From: Pandoraea horticolens
GTDB taxonomy: Bacteria > Pseudomonadota > Gammaproteobacteria > Burkholderiales > Burkholderiaceae
Direction of reading: 5' to 3'
DNA length: 64,000 nucleotides
Assembly: GCF_902459555.1 (NCBI RefSeq)
Contig: NZ_CABPSM010000002.1
Span: 545,963 to 609,962 of the forward strand
The notes beneath the pieces were generated by a model, which was not told the origin of the DNA, searched no databases, and saw only the letters and a program-made list of their open reading frames with translations. Numbering within the stretch: position 1 is the first letter of the stretch; every line of letters begins with the position of its first letter. The position numbers and the translations under genes are program-made. Below are positions 54,408 through 64,000 of this stretch, in pieces.

Positions 54408-55874
54408 ATGAAATACATCTCCACGCGCGGCGCGGGCCTGACCTCGGGCGAACCGCAATCGTTTTCCAGCATTCTGCTCGGCGGTCTGGCACCGGATGGT
54501 GGCCTGTACCTGCCGACGCAATACCCGCAAGTGACGGCCGGCGAGTTGCGCGCCTGGCGACAGTTGTCGTACGCCGATCTGGCCGCCAAGGTGCTGGCCA
54601 AGTTCGCGGGCGATATTCCGGCCGAAACGCTGGCGGACCTGACGAAGCGCACGTACACCGCCGAGGTGTACCGCAACGTGCGTCCGGGTGAGGACGCCAC
54701 CGAGATCACGCCGCTGCTGCCGCTGGGTGTCGAGAAGGACACGCAACTCTCGCTGCTGGCGCTCTCGAACGGCCCGACGCTCGCGTTCAAGGACATGGCC
54801 ATGCAGTTGCTGGGCAACCTGTTCGAGTACGCACTGGCGCAGCATGGCGACGCGCTCAACATTCTTGGCGCGACGTCGGGTGACACGGGCAGCGCGGCCG
54901 AGTACGCCATGCGCGGCAAGGAAGGCATTCGCGTCTTCATGCTCTCGCCTGCCGGCAAGATGAGTGCGTTCCAGACGGCACAGATGTACAGCCTGCAAGA
55001 CCCGAACATCTTCAACCTCGCGGTCGAAGGCGTGTTCGACGACGCGCAGGACATCGTCAAGGCCGTCTCGAACGATCACGCCTACAAGGCGCGCTACAAG
55101 ATCGGCACGGTCAACTCGATCAACTGGGCACGTGTCGTGGCGCAGGTCGTGTACTACTTCAAGGGATATTTTGCGGCCACGGGCGGCAAGGCGGGGCAGG
55201 ACGGCGAAGTGTCGTTTACGGTGCCGTCGGGCAACTTCGGCAACGTTTGCGCGGGCCATATCGCGCGCATGATGGGCCTGCCGATTCGCAAGCTGGTCGT
55301 GGCGACGAACGAGAACGACGTGCTCGACGAATTCTTCCGCACCGGCCGTTATCGCGTGCGCAAGTCCGCCGAAACGCTCCACACGAGCAGTCCCAGCATG
55401 GACATCTCGAAGGCATCGAACTTCGAGCGATTCCTGTTCGATCTGCTCGGTCGCGATGCCAAGGCGACCGCCGGGTTGCTGTCGAAAGTGGAGCGCGAAG
55501 GCGGCTTCGATCTGTCGGGTACCGAGGCGTTCGCCCGAGTGGCGCGGTTCGGTTTCGTCTCAGGCCGCAGCACGCACGCCGATCGCGTGACGACGATTCA
55601 GGACGTGGCCAAGCGCTACGGCGTGGTTATCGATACCCACACGGCCGATGGCGTGAAGGTGGCCCGCGAAGCCCTCGAGCCCGGTGTGCCGATGGTGGTG
55701 CTCGAGACCGCGCAGCCGGCGAAGTTTGCCGAGACGATTCGCGAGGCGTTGCATCGCGAGCCGCCGCGGCCTGCCGGGTTCGAGCAGCTCGAATCGCTGC
55801 CGCAACGCTTTGAGACCGTGCCGAACGACGTGGCACGGGTGAAGGCCTATATCGCGGAGCACACCGGCTTGTAA
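54408..55874 (+). CDS. thrC: Threonine synthase
   Basis: ThrC converts O-phosphohomoserine to threonine using PLP. The 488-residue protein is of the longer class found in proteobacteria and yeast. It has MKYISTRGAGLTSGEPQSFSSILLGGLAPDGGLYLP, the PLP Lys in LSNGPTLAFKDMAMQLLGNLFEY, GATSGDTGSAAEYAMRGKEGIRVFMLSP, and VPSGNFGNVCAGHIARMMGLPI. ATG 54408 follows AGGA. An upstream in-frame start at 54357 adds 17 unrelated residues. It follows hom by 55 bases. Confidence 0.97.
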   Translation: MKYISTRGAGLTSGEPQSFSSILLGGLAPDGGLYLPTQYPQVTAGELRAWRQLSYADLAAKVLAKFAGDIPAETLADLTKRTYTAEVYRNVRPGEDATEITPLLPLGVEKDTQLSLLALSNGPTLAFKDMAMQLLGNLFEYALAQHGDALNILGATSGDTGSAAEYAMRGKEGIRVFMLSPAGKMSAFQTAQMYSLQDPNIFNLAVEGVFDDAQDIVKAVSNDHAYKARYKIGTVNSINWARVVAQVVYYFKGYFAATGGKAGQDGEVSFTVPSGNFGNVCAGHIARMMGLPIRKLVVATNENDVLDEFFRTGRYRVRKSAETLHTSSPSMDISKASNFERFLFDLLGRDAKATAGLLSKVEREGGFDLSGTEAFARVARFGFVSGRSTHADRVTTIQDVAKRYGVVIDTHTADGVKVAREALEPGVPMVVLETAQPAKFAETIREALHREPPRPAGFEQLESLPQRFETVPNDVARVKAYIAEHTGL

Positions 55875-55915
55875 GCCGGCGATTGCTCTGTCCTCTGACT
55901 TCCGGGCCATTCGTC

Positions 55916-57127
55916 ATGCTGAGTACACAAGAAGCGCTTGATGCCGTGCTGGCGGCTGCCCGCCCGCTCTATCGGAGGGAGACGGTCGACACGCTGGCGG
56001 CCAACGGCCGCGTGCTGGCGGCCGACGTGATTGCCACCCTCGACGTACCCCCCATGGACACGAGTGCCATGGACGGTTACGCCGTGCGGGTGGCCGACTT
56101 GCAGGGAGGCGAGACGGGGTTGCCGGTCTCGCAACGCGTTGCTGCGGGGCATTCACCCGAACCGCTTGCCGGCGGTACGGCGGCGCGCATCTTCACGGGG
56201 GCGCCGGTGCCGCAAGGTGCCGATGCCGTCGTCATGCAAGAGCAGTGCGAGGCGCGCGACGATGGTTCGGTCGTCATTCGTCATACCCCGGCCGAAGGCG
56301 AATTCGTCAATCGGCAGGGGGCAGATATTCGGCGTGATAGCGTTGTGCTCGCCGCAGGCACGCGGCTGCGGGCGCCGGCGCTGGGGTTGGCTGCCTCCGT
56401 CGGTATGGCGAAGCTGCAAGTCGCACGCCGCCTGCGTGTGGCCGTGTTCTTCACCGGTGACGAACTGACGATGCCCGGCGAGACGTTGCGCGCGGGCAGC
56501 ATCTACAACTCCAACCGCTTCGTGTTGCGCAGCCTGTTGGAGAATCTGGGTTGCGAGATGACCGATTACGGCATCGTCCCGGACAATCTGGCGGCCACGC
56601 GTGCGATTCTGCGCGACGCCGCACGTGCCAACGACCTGATCATCACGTCCGGCGGTGTGTCGGTAGGCGAGGAAGATCACGTCAAACCGGCGGTGGAAGC
56701 CGAGGGTCGCCTCAATCTGTGGCAGATCGCCCTCAAGCCGGGCAAGCCGCTGGCGTACGGTGAAGTTAATCGCGCGAGCGGCGAGACGGCGCACTTCATC
56801 GGCTTGCCGGGCAATCCGGTGTCGAGCTTCGTGACATTCCTGCTGTTCGTGCGTCCGTTCATCTTGCGGTTGCAGGGTGTCACGGACGTGACGCCGCGCC
56901 GCATCGCCATGCGTGCCGATTTCACGCAGACGAAGGCGGATCGCCGCAACGAGTTCATGCGGGCCCGGATCAATGCCCAGGGTGGCCTCGACGCCTTTCC
57001 CAATCAGAGTTCGGCGGTCCTCACGTCGACCGTGTGGGGCGACGGCCTCATCGACAATCCCCCGGGCCATCGCATCGAAGCAGGGCAGACAGTGGCGTTC
57101 CTGCCATTCTCAGACCTCCTATATTGA
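55916..57127 (+). CDS. moeA: Molybdopterin molybdotransferase MoeA
   Basis: MoeA inserts molybdate into adenylated molybdopterin. The 403-residue protein has the MoeA N-domains (LAADVIATLDVPPMDTSAMDGYAVRV, AARIFTGAPVPQGADAVVMQEQ), the MoCF-binding core IYNSNRFVLRSLLENLGCEMTDYGIVPD with DLIITSGGVSVGEEDHVKP, and FIGLPGNPVSSFVTFLLFVRPFIL. A C-terminal beta domain follows. ATG 55916 gives MLSTQEALDAV; the frame is open 33 bases further upstream. It starts the moeA-moaD-moaE molybdenum cofactor cluster. Confidence 0.96.
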   Translation: MLSTQEALDAVLAAARPLYRRETVDTLAANGRVLAADVIATLDVPPMDTSAMDGYAVRVADLQGGETGLPVSQRVAAGHSPEPLAGGTAARIFTGAPVPQGADAVVMQEQCEARDDGSVVIRHTPAEGEFVNRQGADIRRDSVVLAAGTRLRAPALGLAASVGMAKLQVARRLRVAVFFTGDELTMPGETLRAGSIYNSNRFVLRSLLENLGCEMTDYGIVPDNLAATRAILRDAARANDLIITSGGVSVGEEDHVKPAVEAEGRLNLWQIALKPGKPLAYGEVNRASGETAHFIGLPGNPVSSFVTFLLFVRPFILRLQGVTDVTPRRIAMRADFTQTKADRRNEFMRARINAQGGLDAFPNQSSAVLTSTVWGDGLIDNPPGHRIEAGQTVAFLPFSDLLY

Positions 57128-57166
57128 GAGACAGGCCCGTCGCACTTGCGGCGGACCAGCCAGACT

Positions 57167-57424
57167 ATGCAGATCGATCTTCGCTTTTTCGCCAGCGTCC
57201 GTGAGGCGCTGAATGTCGCTGAGGAGCGCGTCGAGGTTCCGGCCGGGATTGCCACGGTGGGAGACGTGCGTCAGTGGCTGTGCGGTCGCGGCCCGGTCTG
57301 GGCCGAGACGCTGGGTGCGCAGCGCTCGCTGCGCATGGCGCTGAACCATACGATGGTGCCGGCTGCCACGCGCCTGACCGAGGGGTGCGAAGTCGCGTTT
57401 TTCCCGCCCGTCACGGGCGGTTGA
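57167..57424 (+). CDS. moaD: Molybdopterin synthase sulfur carrier subunit MoaD
   Basis: MoaD carries the thiocarboxylate sulfur used to build molybdopterin. The 85-residue ubiquitin-like protein begins MQIDLRFFASVREALNVAEE and ends in the obligatory Gly-Gly (FFPPVTGG), the site of adenylation and thiocarboxylation. ATG 57167 is preferred; upstream in-frame codons from a TTG at 57146 add seven unrelated residues. It lies between moeA and moaE, its complex partner. Confidence 0.95.
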   Translation: MQIDLRFFASVREALNVAEERVEVPAGIATVGDVRQWLCGRGPVWAETLGAQRSLRMALNHTMVPAATRLTEGCEVAFFPPVTGG

Positions 57425-57476
57425 GCCGCCATCGCTCGCCAGCATGGCGAAACACTGAGCAGGAGACACCGCCACC

Positions 57477-57959
57477 ATGCCGATTCGCGTACAGACGGAG
57501 GATTTCGACCTGTCGGAGGAGATTCGCCAACTACGCGCGGGCGATCTGCGCGTGGGGGCTGTGGCGAGCTTTGTCGGCACGGTGCGTGATCTGAACGACG
57601 GCAAGGATGTCTCGCGCATGACCCTCGAGCACTATCCGGGCATGACGGAGAAGGCGCTGGAGGCGATCGTCGTGCAGGCCCGCGAGCGTTGGCGCCTGTT
57701 CGACGCGCTGGTGATCCACCGCTACGGCGACTTGGGGTCGGGCGATCAGATCGTGCTGGTCGCCGTCACGTCGGCCCATCGGGGGGACGCCTTCGCCGCG
57801 TGCGAGTTCATCATGGACTATCTGAAGACCGAGGCGCCGTTCTGGAAGAAGGAATCGACGCCGCAGGGCGAGCGCTGGGTCGATGCGCGCGAGACCGATA
57901 CCGCCGCGCGGGACCGCTGGGTGACGAGCGAAACGTCCGGCTCGGCGGAAAATCGCTGA
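57477..57959 (+). CDS. moaE: Molybdopterin synthase catalytic subunit MoaE
   Basis: MoaE binds MoaD and converts precursor Z (cyclic pyranopterin monophosphate) to molybdopterin. The 160-residue protein has GAVASFVGTVRDLNDGKDVSRMTLEHYPGMTEKAL and VIHRYGDLGSGDQIVLVAVTSAHRGDAFAACEFIMDYLK. The active-site lysine segment is EAPFWKKESTPQGERWVDAR. AGGAG precedes the start. It closes the moeA-moaD-moaE cluster. Confidence 0.96.
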   Translation: MPIRVQTEDFDLSEEIRQLRAGDLRVGAVASFVGTVRDLNDGKDVSRMTLEHYPGMTEKALEAIVVQARERWRLFDALVIHRYGDLGSGDQIVLVAVTSAHRGDAFAACEFIMDYLKTEAPFWKKESTPQGERWVDARETDTAARDRWVTSETSGSAENR

Positions 57960-58015
57960 TTTTCTATTTGTTGCATCCTAACGTCGGCAAACGATCGGGA
58001 TTTTTGCCAATCACG

Positions 58016-58510
58016 TCATGTGGGTCGTGCGTGAGGCTGTGCCGGTTTTGCCTGCTTCACGCTGTCGAGTAGCGCCTTCTGCGCAGGGGGCAGCGTGTAC
58101 TCCCATCCGAACAGATTCAATTGAAGGCTCTCCGCGATACGGATGGCCGGCTCCGCAAAGGCGAAGGCGGCCTGCGGCTCGAACAGGTGATCCAGCGTGT
58201 CGAAGAAGAGGGCAAGCCAGCGGCTGAAATGCGCCCCGCTCAGGTGACCAAAGGGCTGGTGAGCCTGCGTCACATTGCCGCGATACCGTTTCGCGCCAAG
58301 CACGATGCTCGACCAGAACCCCACCATTTTTTCCAGATGCATGTCCCAGCGGCCTTCGAGCGCTTGCTGGAAAACCGGCCCGAGCATATCGTCGTCGCGA
58401 ATCCGCCCGTAGAACGTGTGGACGAGCAGGCGCACGGCATCGTCGTCAATCCCGGCGAGGCGCTTTTCGGGCCATTCGCCCGGTGTTTGGTGGGAGGTTT
58501 CGGCAGGCAT
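58016..58510 (-). CDS. Group III-like truncated hemoglobin
   Basis: The 164-residue protein shows the truncated globin pattern: DAVRLLVHTFYGRIRDDDMLGPVFQQALEGRWDMHLEKMVGFWSSIVLGAKRYRG, then HQPFGHLSGAHFSRWLALFFDTLDHLF. The proximal His is probably the one in the GHLSGAHFSRW region, and a Tyr in the B helix (FYGRI) fits ligand stabilisation. Group III globins are linked to NO or oxygen chemistry, but the role here is unknown. ATG 58510 is chosen; the frame is open upstream with non-globin sequence. It is convergent with moaE and divergent from clpB. Confidence 0.88.
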   Translation of the reverse strand: MPAETSHQTPGEWPEKRLAGIDDDAVRLLVHTFYGRIRDDDMLGPVFQQALEGRWDMHLEKMVGFWSSIVLGAKRYRGNVTQAHQPFGHLSGAHFSRWLALFFDTLDHLFEPQAAFAFAEPAIRIAESLQLNLFGWEYTLPPAQKALLDSVKQAKPAQPHARPT

Positions 58511-58722
58511 TGGGGAGAATAACCGGGGTGGGTACACGGGCTTTTTTTTGTGTTTCGGTGCCGGGATAACGCATGGTGCGGCACGCTGAAAATGGCTATT
58601 ATGAGCTTCAAACCTGGGTGTGTCCTGCGGTTGTTTCACGCCGCCGAACTCTCCCGTCGCAAGCCCCGATACCGGCTTTCACCGGCGTGGTGCGAAATGT
58701 CAATCGTCGCGCTGTAATGCCC

Positions 58723-58751
58723 CTTGAAACCCCAGGGGATTGTCCGCACAT
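58723..58751 (+). promoter_or_regulatory. Candidate sigma-32 promoter of clpB
   Basis: CTTGAAA (58723-58729) matches the heat shock -35 exactly. CCGCACAT (58744-58751) is 14 bases downstream and resembles the CCCCATNT -10. It lies 33 bases before the clpB ATG. No CIRCE element was seen. Confidence 0.5.
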
Positions 58752-58784
58752 CCGATCCAGAATGATTTCTAACCGGAGCACTAG

Positions 58785-61412
<2,628 letters not shown>

Positions 61413-61436
61413 GCCTGAATAGAACAAACCTGAGCT

Positions 61437-61472
61437 ATCCCCGTGCTCCGAGAGGAGCGCGGGGATTTTTTT
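61437..61472 (+). terminator. Intrinsic terminator after clpB
   Basis: A 13-bp stem with one G-T pair (61437-61449 with 61454-61466) and a GAGA loop is followed by seven T. The remaining spacer to 61681 holds no recognisable gene. Confidence 0.92.
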
Positions 61473-61681
61473 GTTACAGGGGTTAGTTACGGGTATGGAG
61501 AAACCACACATTGGTTGTCCATATGGACGGAGCACAAAACATCTGACTCACGAACCGCACCCGATTTGCACTAAGAGCGTAGGTTTTTACTGAGGATTGT
61601 GTGCGGGATTGTATTCCCTGGTCGTCGCATGTTCGGAAACGAGCCGCAAGATCGACCGTACGACGTTCCGGACGTCCTGCG

Positions 61682-64000
61682 TCAAACATCGAGCGCCGCG
61701 ATGGCTTTGCCTTGTTCCGTGGCATAGGAAACTCCGCCCGATGTCGCCTGATAAAACAAGCTGCTGTCGAGAACCGATTTGACCCCGGAACTGTCGCCAC
61801 CGGCGACCGAATTGCCCCAGGTCGCCACGCCGCCTCCCTCTTTCAGCGCGGCGAAGGCTTGTGCGTTGCCGTACACGGCGCGAATGTTGACGAGCTGGCT
61901 GGCGACCGCCGCCGTGTCGCCGGAGGGGGTCGAGGCGGGCCATGCGACGACCGTGCCGTTGCGGCGCAGCGCCGCGAAGGCCAAGGAGGTGCTCGCGACC
62001 TGCACGATATCGTCCAGGTCGAGGATTTCCTTCGGGGGAGTCCCCACCGCCCCCCATGAGACTACCTTGCCATTGCTACGGCGCGCGCAGAAAGACTTAT
62101 AGGTCGCACTGACATCCACGATGTCGTCGAAGGCTCCAATGTCGGTGGGTACCGTTCCGCCGTAAGCCGAGGCGCCCCATGCCAGCACGTCGCCGCCGGT
62201 GGTGAGCACCGCGAAGGCAGAACCCGTGGCACTGGCCAGTTTGGCGATGTCGCGGCGCGCCGCGATGGCGTCAGGCACACTGCCGCCGGAGCTTGGGTCG
62301 CCCCAGGCAACCACGGTACCGTTGCTGCGCAGCGCGCAGAACGCAGAAAGGTTGCCGCGCACGTCCACGATGTCGTTGAGCCCCCTGATGTTGCCGGGGA
62401 CTTCGCCGCCACAGGTACTGGGCCCCCAGGCCATCACCTGATTGTTGCGCCGCAGCGCGCAAAAAGCGCAGTCGGTGGTGGCAATCGTCACCACGTCGCT
62501 CAGTGCCGCGGCTTCGGCGGAGAGCGTGCCGCCTCTGCCCGCTGGGCCCCAAGCGGCCAGCGTACCGTTACCCTCGATCGCCACGAAAGCTCCGCCATTA
62601 CCGAAAATGCGTTTTGCATTGACGATGTTCGTGGTGGGGGGCATCGATCCACCCATCGCGGTATTGCCCCACGGGACGGCACGGCCGTTGCTGAGCCGCG
62701 CCGCGAAGGCGGCTCCTGTCGCATCGACCTCGACCACGTTGGTATAGGTCATGATCGTGGGGGGTACGTTGCCGCCGTAATCGGGTGCGCCCCAAGAGAT
62801 CACACTATCACCGGACAGCAATGCGGTGAACGCGGCTATGGGGGCCGAGCCCCCCAGGATGAGCGTCATCCCCGAGCCGATGATATTGACCGGGTTGATC
62901 GTCACCTGGCCGGATTTGGTGCGCACCTTCAGCGCCACCCAGGGGCGCGTGTCATGGAAGGTGGTGTCTTGGATCCAGGTGGATTCGTCGTCGTAACGCC
63001 ACTCGGCGACCAAATCGCCGCGCGTGTTCTTGTCCAGCGCGCGCAGGTACTGCGGCCTCGACAAAATCCCCTGATGGGAGCCACCACCAGCGCGCGCACC
63101 CATCACCAGCACGTCGCCGCTGCCGATTTCGCGCCGCACGTCGTAGACGGAGGGCGGGGAGATTTCGTCCTGCCCCCCGGCCGCGCGCATGAGGGTGTAG
63201 TCGAGCGTGACGGTTTGCCCGGTGTCGGCCACGACGATCGACTTGTCCACGGTGATGGTGACGTCCTTGCCGACGTCGCTGTCCTGGGCGTTATAAAGGA
63301 AGGTGCCGCTGCCGGCGCCGGGCAGGCCGGTCCAGCGCAGTTCGATCTGGTCGCCCTGCTGGAACGCGGCGCTGCTGTCGATGCGCACGGTGGCGCCCGT
63401 GGCGGGCACGTCGTCGGGATTGAGCACGGTGCCCACGGCCTGATCGATGGTGGCGGGCGGCAGTGCGGGCAGCTTGATGGTGAAATCGAGCCCTGTGCTC
63501 GCCCCTTGGCGAACGCCGCCGCGCAGCCATTCGTACCAGACGTCTACCGTGCCATTAATGCCGGCGTAGATCTTGTCACGCGGTACGCTGAACTGGATGT
63601 CGGTCGGCTGGCTGCCGACGATGCGGTCGCTCTGATCCGTGCCAGCGGCGATGGTGTTGTCCCAATGCAGGCGCACCGTGTCGCCCTGCAGCATGCCGGT
63701 GACGTACGTGACGATGACCACCACGCCCGCATCAGGCACGGTGCGCGGATCAAGCACGCCGTTGTTGAGCGAGGGGACCCGCGGCGGGAGCAATTCCGAA
63801 CTCTGGCGCTCGACGCGCACGTCCAGCTCGGGGGAGGTGCGCAGCACCGGCGAACCGTCGTCCACCGTGTAGAACAATGTCGCGGTTTTGTTGAGGAAGG
63901 GCGTGATGTTTGCGAGCGGGATAGGGCGCTGGATCGGCTTGTTCGCGCTGACCATGGCGCTGGACACGTCGATATACCACTCCAGGCCGCCGCTGCCTGG
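61682..64000 (-). CDS. Large Ig-like plus RCC1-like repeat protein, 5' end missing at window edge
   Basis: The frame is open on the minus strand to the right edge, so the N-terminus is missing; 772 residues remain. The first ~400 residues look like tandem Ig-like beta-sandwich domains (GVVVIVTYVTGMLQGDTVRLHWD, ATVRIDSSAAFQQGDQIELRW, DVTITVDKSIVVADTGQTVTLDY). Residues ~400-750 hold about nine RCC1-like blades of 45-50 residues, each with an ALRxNGTVVAWG-type strand followed by a Gly-Gly turn. Such proteins are usually secreted or surface-displayed, which is inference here because no signal sequence is in view. An internal GTG at 63967 is not the likely start. Function is unknown. Confidence 0.8.
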   Translation of the reverse strand, partial: PGSGGLEWYIDVSSAMVSANKPIQRPIPLANITPFLNKTATLFYTVDDGSPVLRTSPELDVRVERQSSELLPPRVPSLNNGVLDPRTVPDAGVVVIVTYVTGMLQGDTVRLHWDNTIAAGTDQSDRIVGSQPTDIQFSVPRDKIYAGINGTVDVWYEWLRGGVRQGASTGLDFTIKLPALPPATIDQAVGTVLNPDDVPATGATVRIDSSAAFQQGDQIELRWTGLPGAGSGTFLYNAQDSDVGKDVTITVDKSIVVADTGQTVTLDYTLMRAAGGQDEISPPSVYDVRREIGSGDVLVMGARAGGGSHQGILSRPQYLRALDKNTRGDLVAEWRYDDESTWIQDTTFHDTRPWVALKVRTKSGQVTINPVNIIGSGMTLILGGSAPIAAFTALLSGDSVISWGAPDYGGNVPPTIMTYTNVVEVDATGAAFAARLSNGRAVPWGNTAMGGSMPPTTNIVNAKRIFGNGGAFVAIEGNGTLAAWGPAGRGGTLSAEAAALSDVVTIATTDCAFCALRRNNQVMAWGPSTCGGEVPGNIRGLNDIVDVRGNLSAFCALRSNGTVVAWGDPSSGGSVPDAIAARRDIAKLASATGSAFAVLTTGGDVLAWGASAYGGTVPTDIGAFDDIVDVSATYKSFCARRSNGKVVSWGAVGTPPKEILDLDDIVQVASTSLAFAALRRNGTVVAWPASTPSGDTAAVASQLVNIRAVYGNAQAFAALKEGGGVATWGNSVAGGDSSGVKSVLDSSLFYQATSGGVSYATEQGKAIAALDV

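Noticed and set aside
52952..55060. A 702-codon frame antisense to hom and thrC
   Set aside because: It spans two genuine genes and their spacer, with no ribosome binding site or recognisable domain.

Overview
This is a GC-rich window of bacterial chromosome carrying almost entirely housekeeping genes. The gene content and order (rimP-nusA-infB-rbfA-truB, rpsF-priB-rpsR-rplI-dnaB, sbp-cysTWA-cysB, alaA-hom-thrC-moeA-moaD-moaE-clpB, and an L-Ara4N lipid A operon with a split ArnA) point to a Burkholderiaceae betaproteobacterium. Pandoraea or a close relative of Burkholderia/Ralstonia seems most likely. The genus is an inference from protein resemblance, not a database result. I saw no rRNA, tRNA, CRISPR array, prophage or insertion sequence.

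Layout. 1-1261: a truncated NTF2-like protein and an Fnr-type oxygen sensor (minus strand). 1589-11793: scpB, rluB and the rimP-nusA-infB-rbfA-truB translation/transcription block, preceded by a compact structured leader RNA that ends in an intrinsic terminator. 11862-17708: a hotdog thioesterase, then a tripartite EmrAB-type drug efflux operon with its divergently organised MarR repressor (all minus strand) and three matching operator-like sites. 18003-21148: typA and a 3-hydroxyisobutyryl-CoA hydrolase-like gene. 21192-22440: a small unknown gene and lexA, which has two tandem SOS boxes. 22878-27887: the sulfate uptake operon sbp-cysT-cysW-cysA with cysB. 28059-34142: asparaginase, then the glyoxylate-to-glycerate operon gcl-hyi-glxR with a divergent LysR regulator. 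34306-39229: the rpsF-priB-rpsR-rplI cluster, dnaB, and a DUF47-Pit phosphate transport pair. 39449-39859: a 35-residue membrane microprotein followed by a small cupin, behind an AT-rich Fur-box-like sequence. 39851-43414: a NlpC/P60 lipoprotein, a PIN-PhoH ATPase and a Bcp peroxiredoxin. 43472-51446: the lipid A aminoarabinose genes, with a Mth938-like gene as promoter-proximal cistron. 51778-61412: alaA, hom, thrC, moeA, moaD, moaE, a truncated globin and clpB. 61682-64000: the 3' part of a large protein with Ig-like domains and about nine RCC1-like blades, running off the right edge.

The genes fall into coherent modules. NusA, RimP, IF2, RbfA and TruB link transcription to ribosome maturation. 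Sbp-CysTWA imports sulfate under CysB control. Gcl, Hyi and GlxR turn glyoxylate into glycerate, but no glycerate kinase is adjacent. ArnA (two halves), ArnB, ArnC, ArnD, ArnE and ArnT build, flip and attach 4-amino-4-deoxy-L-arabinose, giving intrinsic cationic peptide/polymyxin resistance.

The parts least explained by routine annotation are the rimP leader RNA, the 35-aa microprotein plus cupin, the 139-aa gene behind lexA, the RCC1-like surface protein, long intergenic G tracts, and several inverted-repeat regulatory sites. I found no clear candidate for an entirely new multi-gene system.
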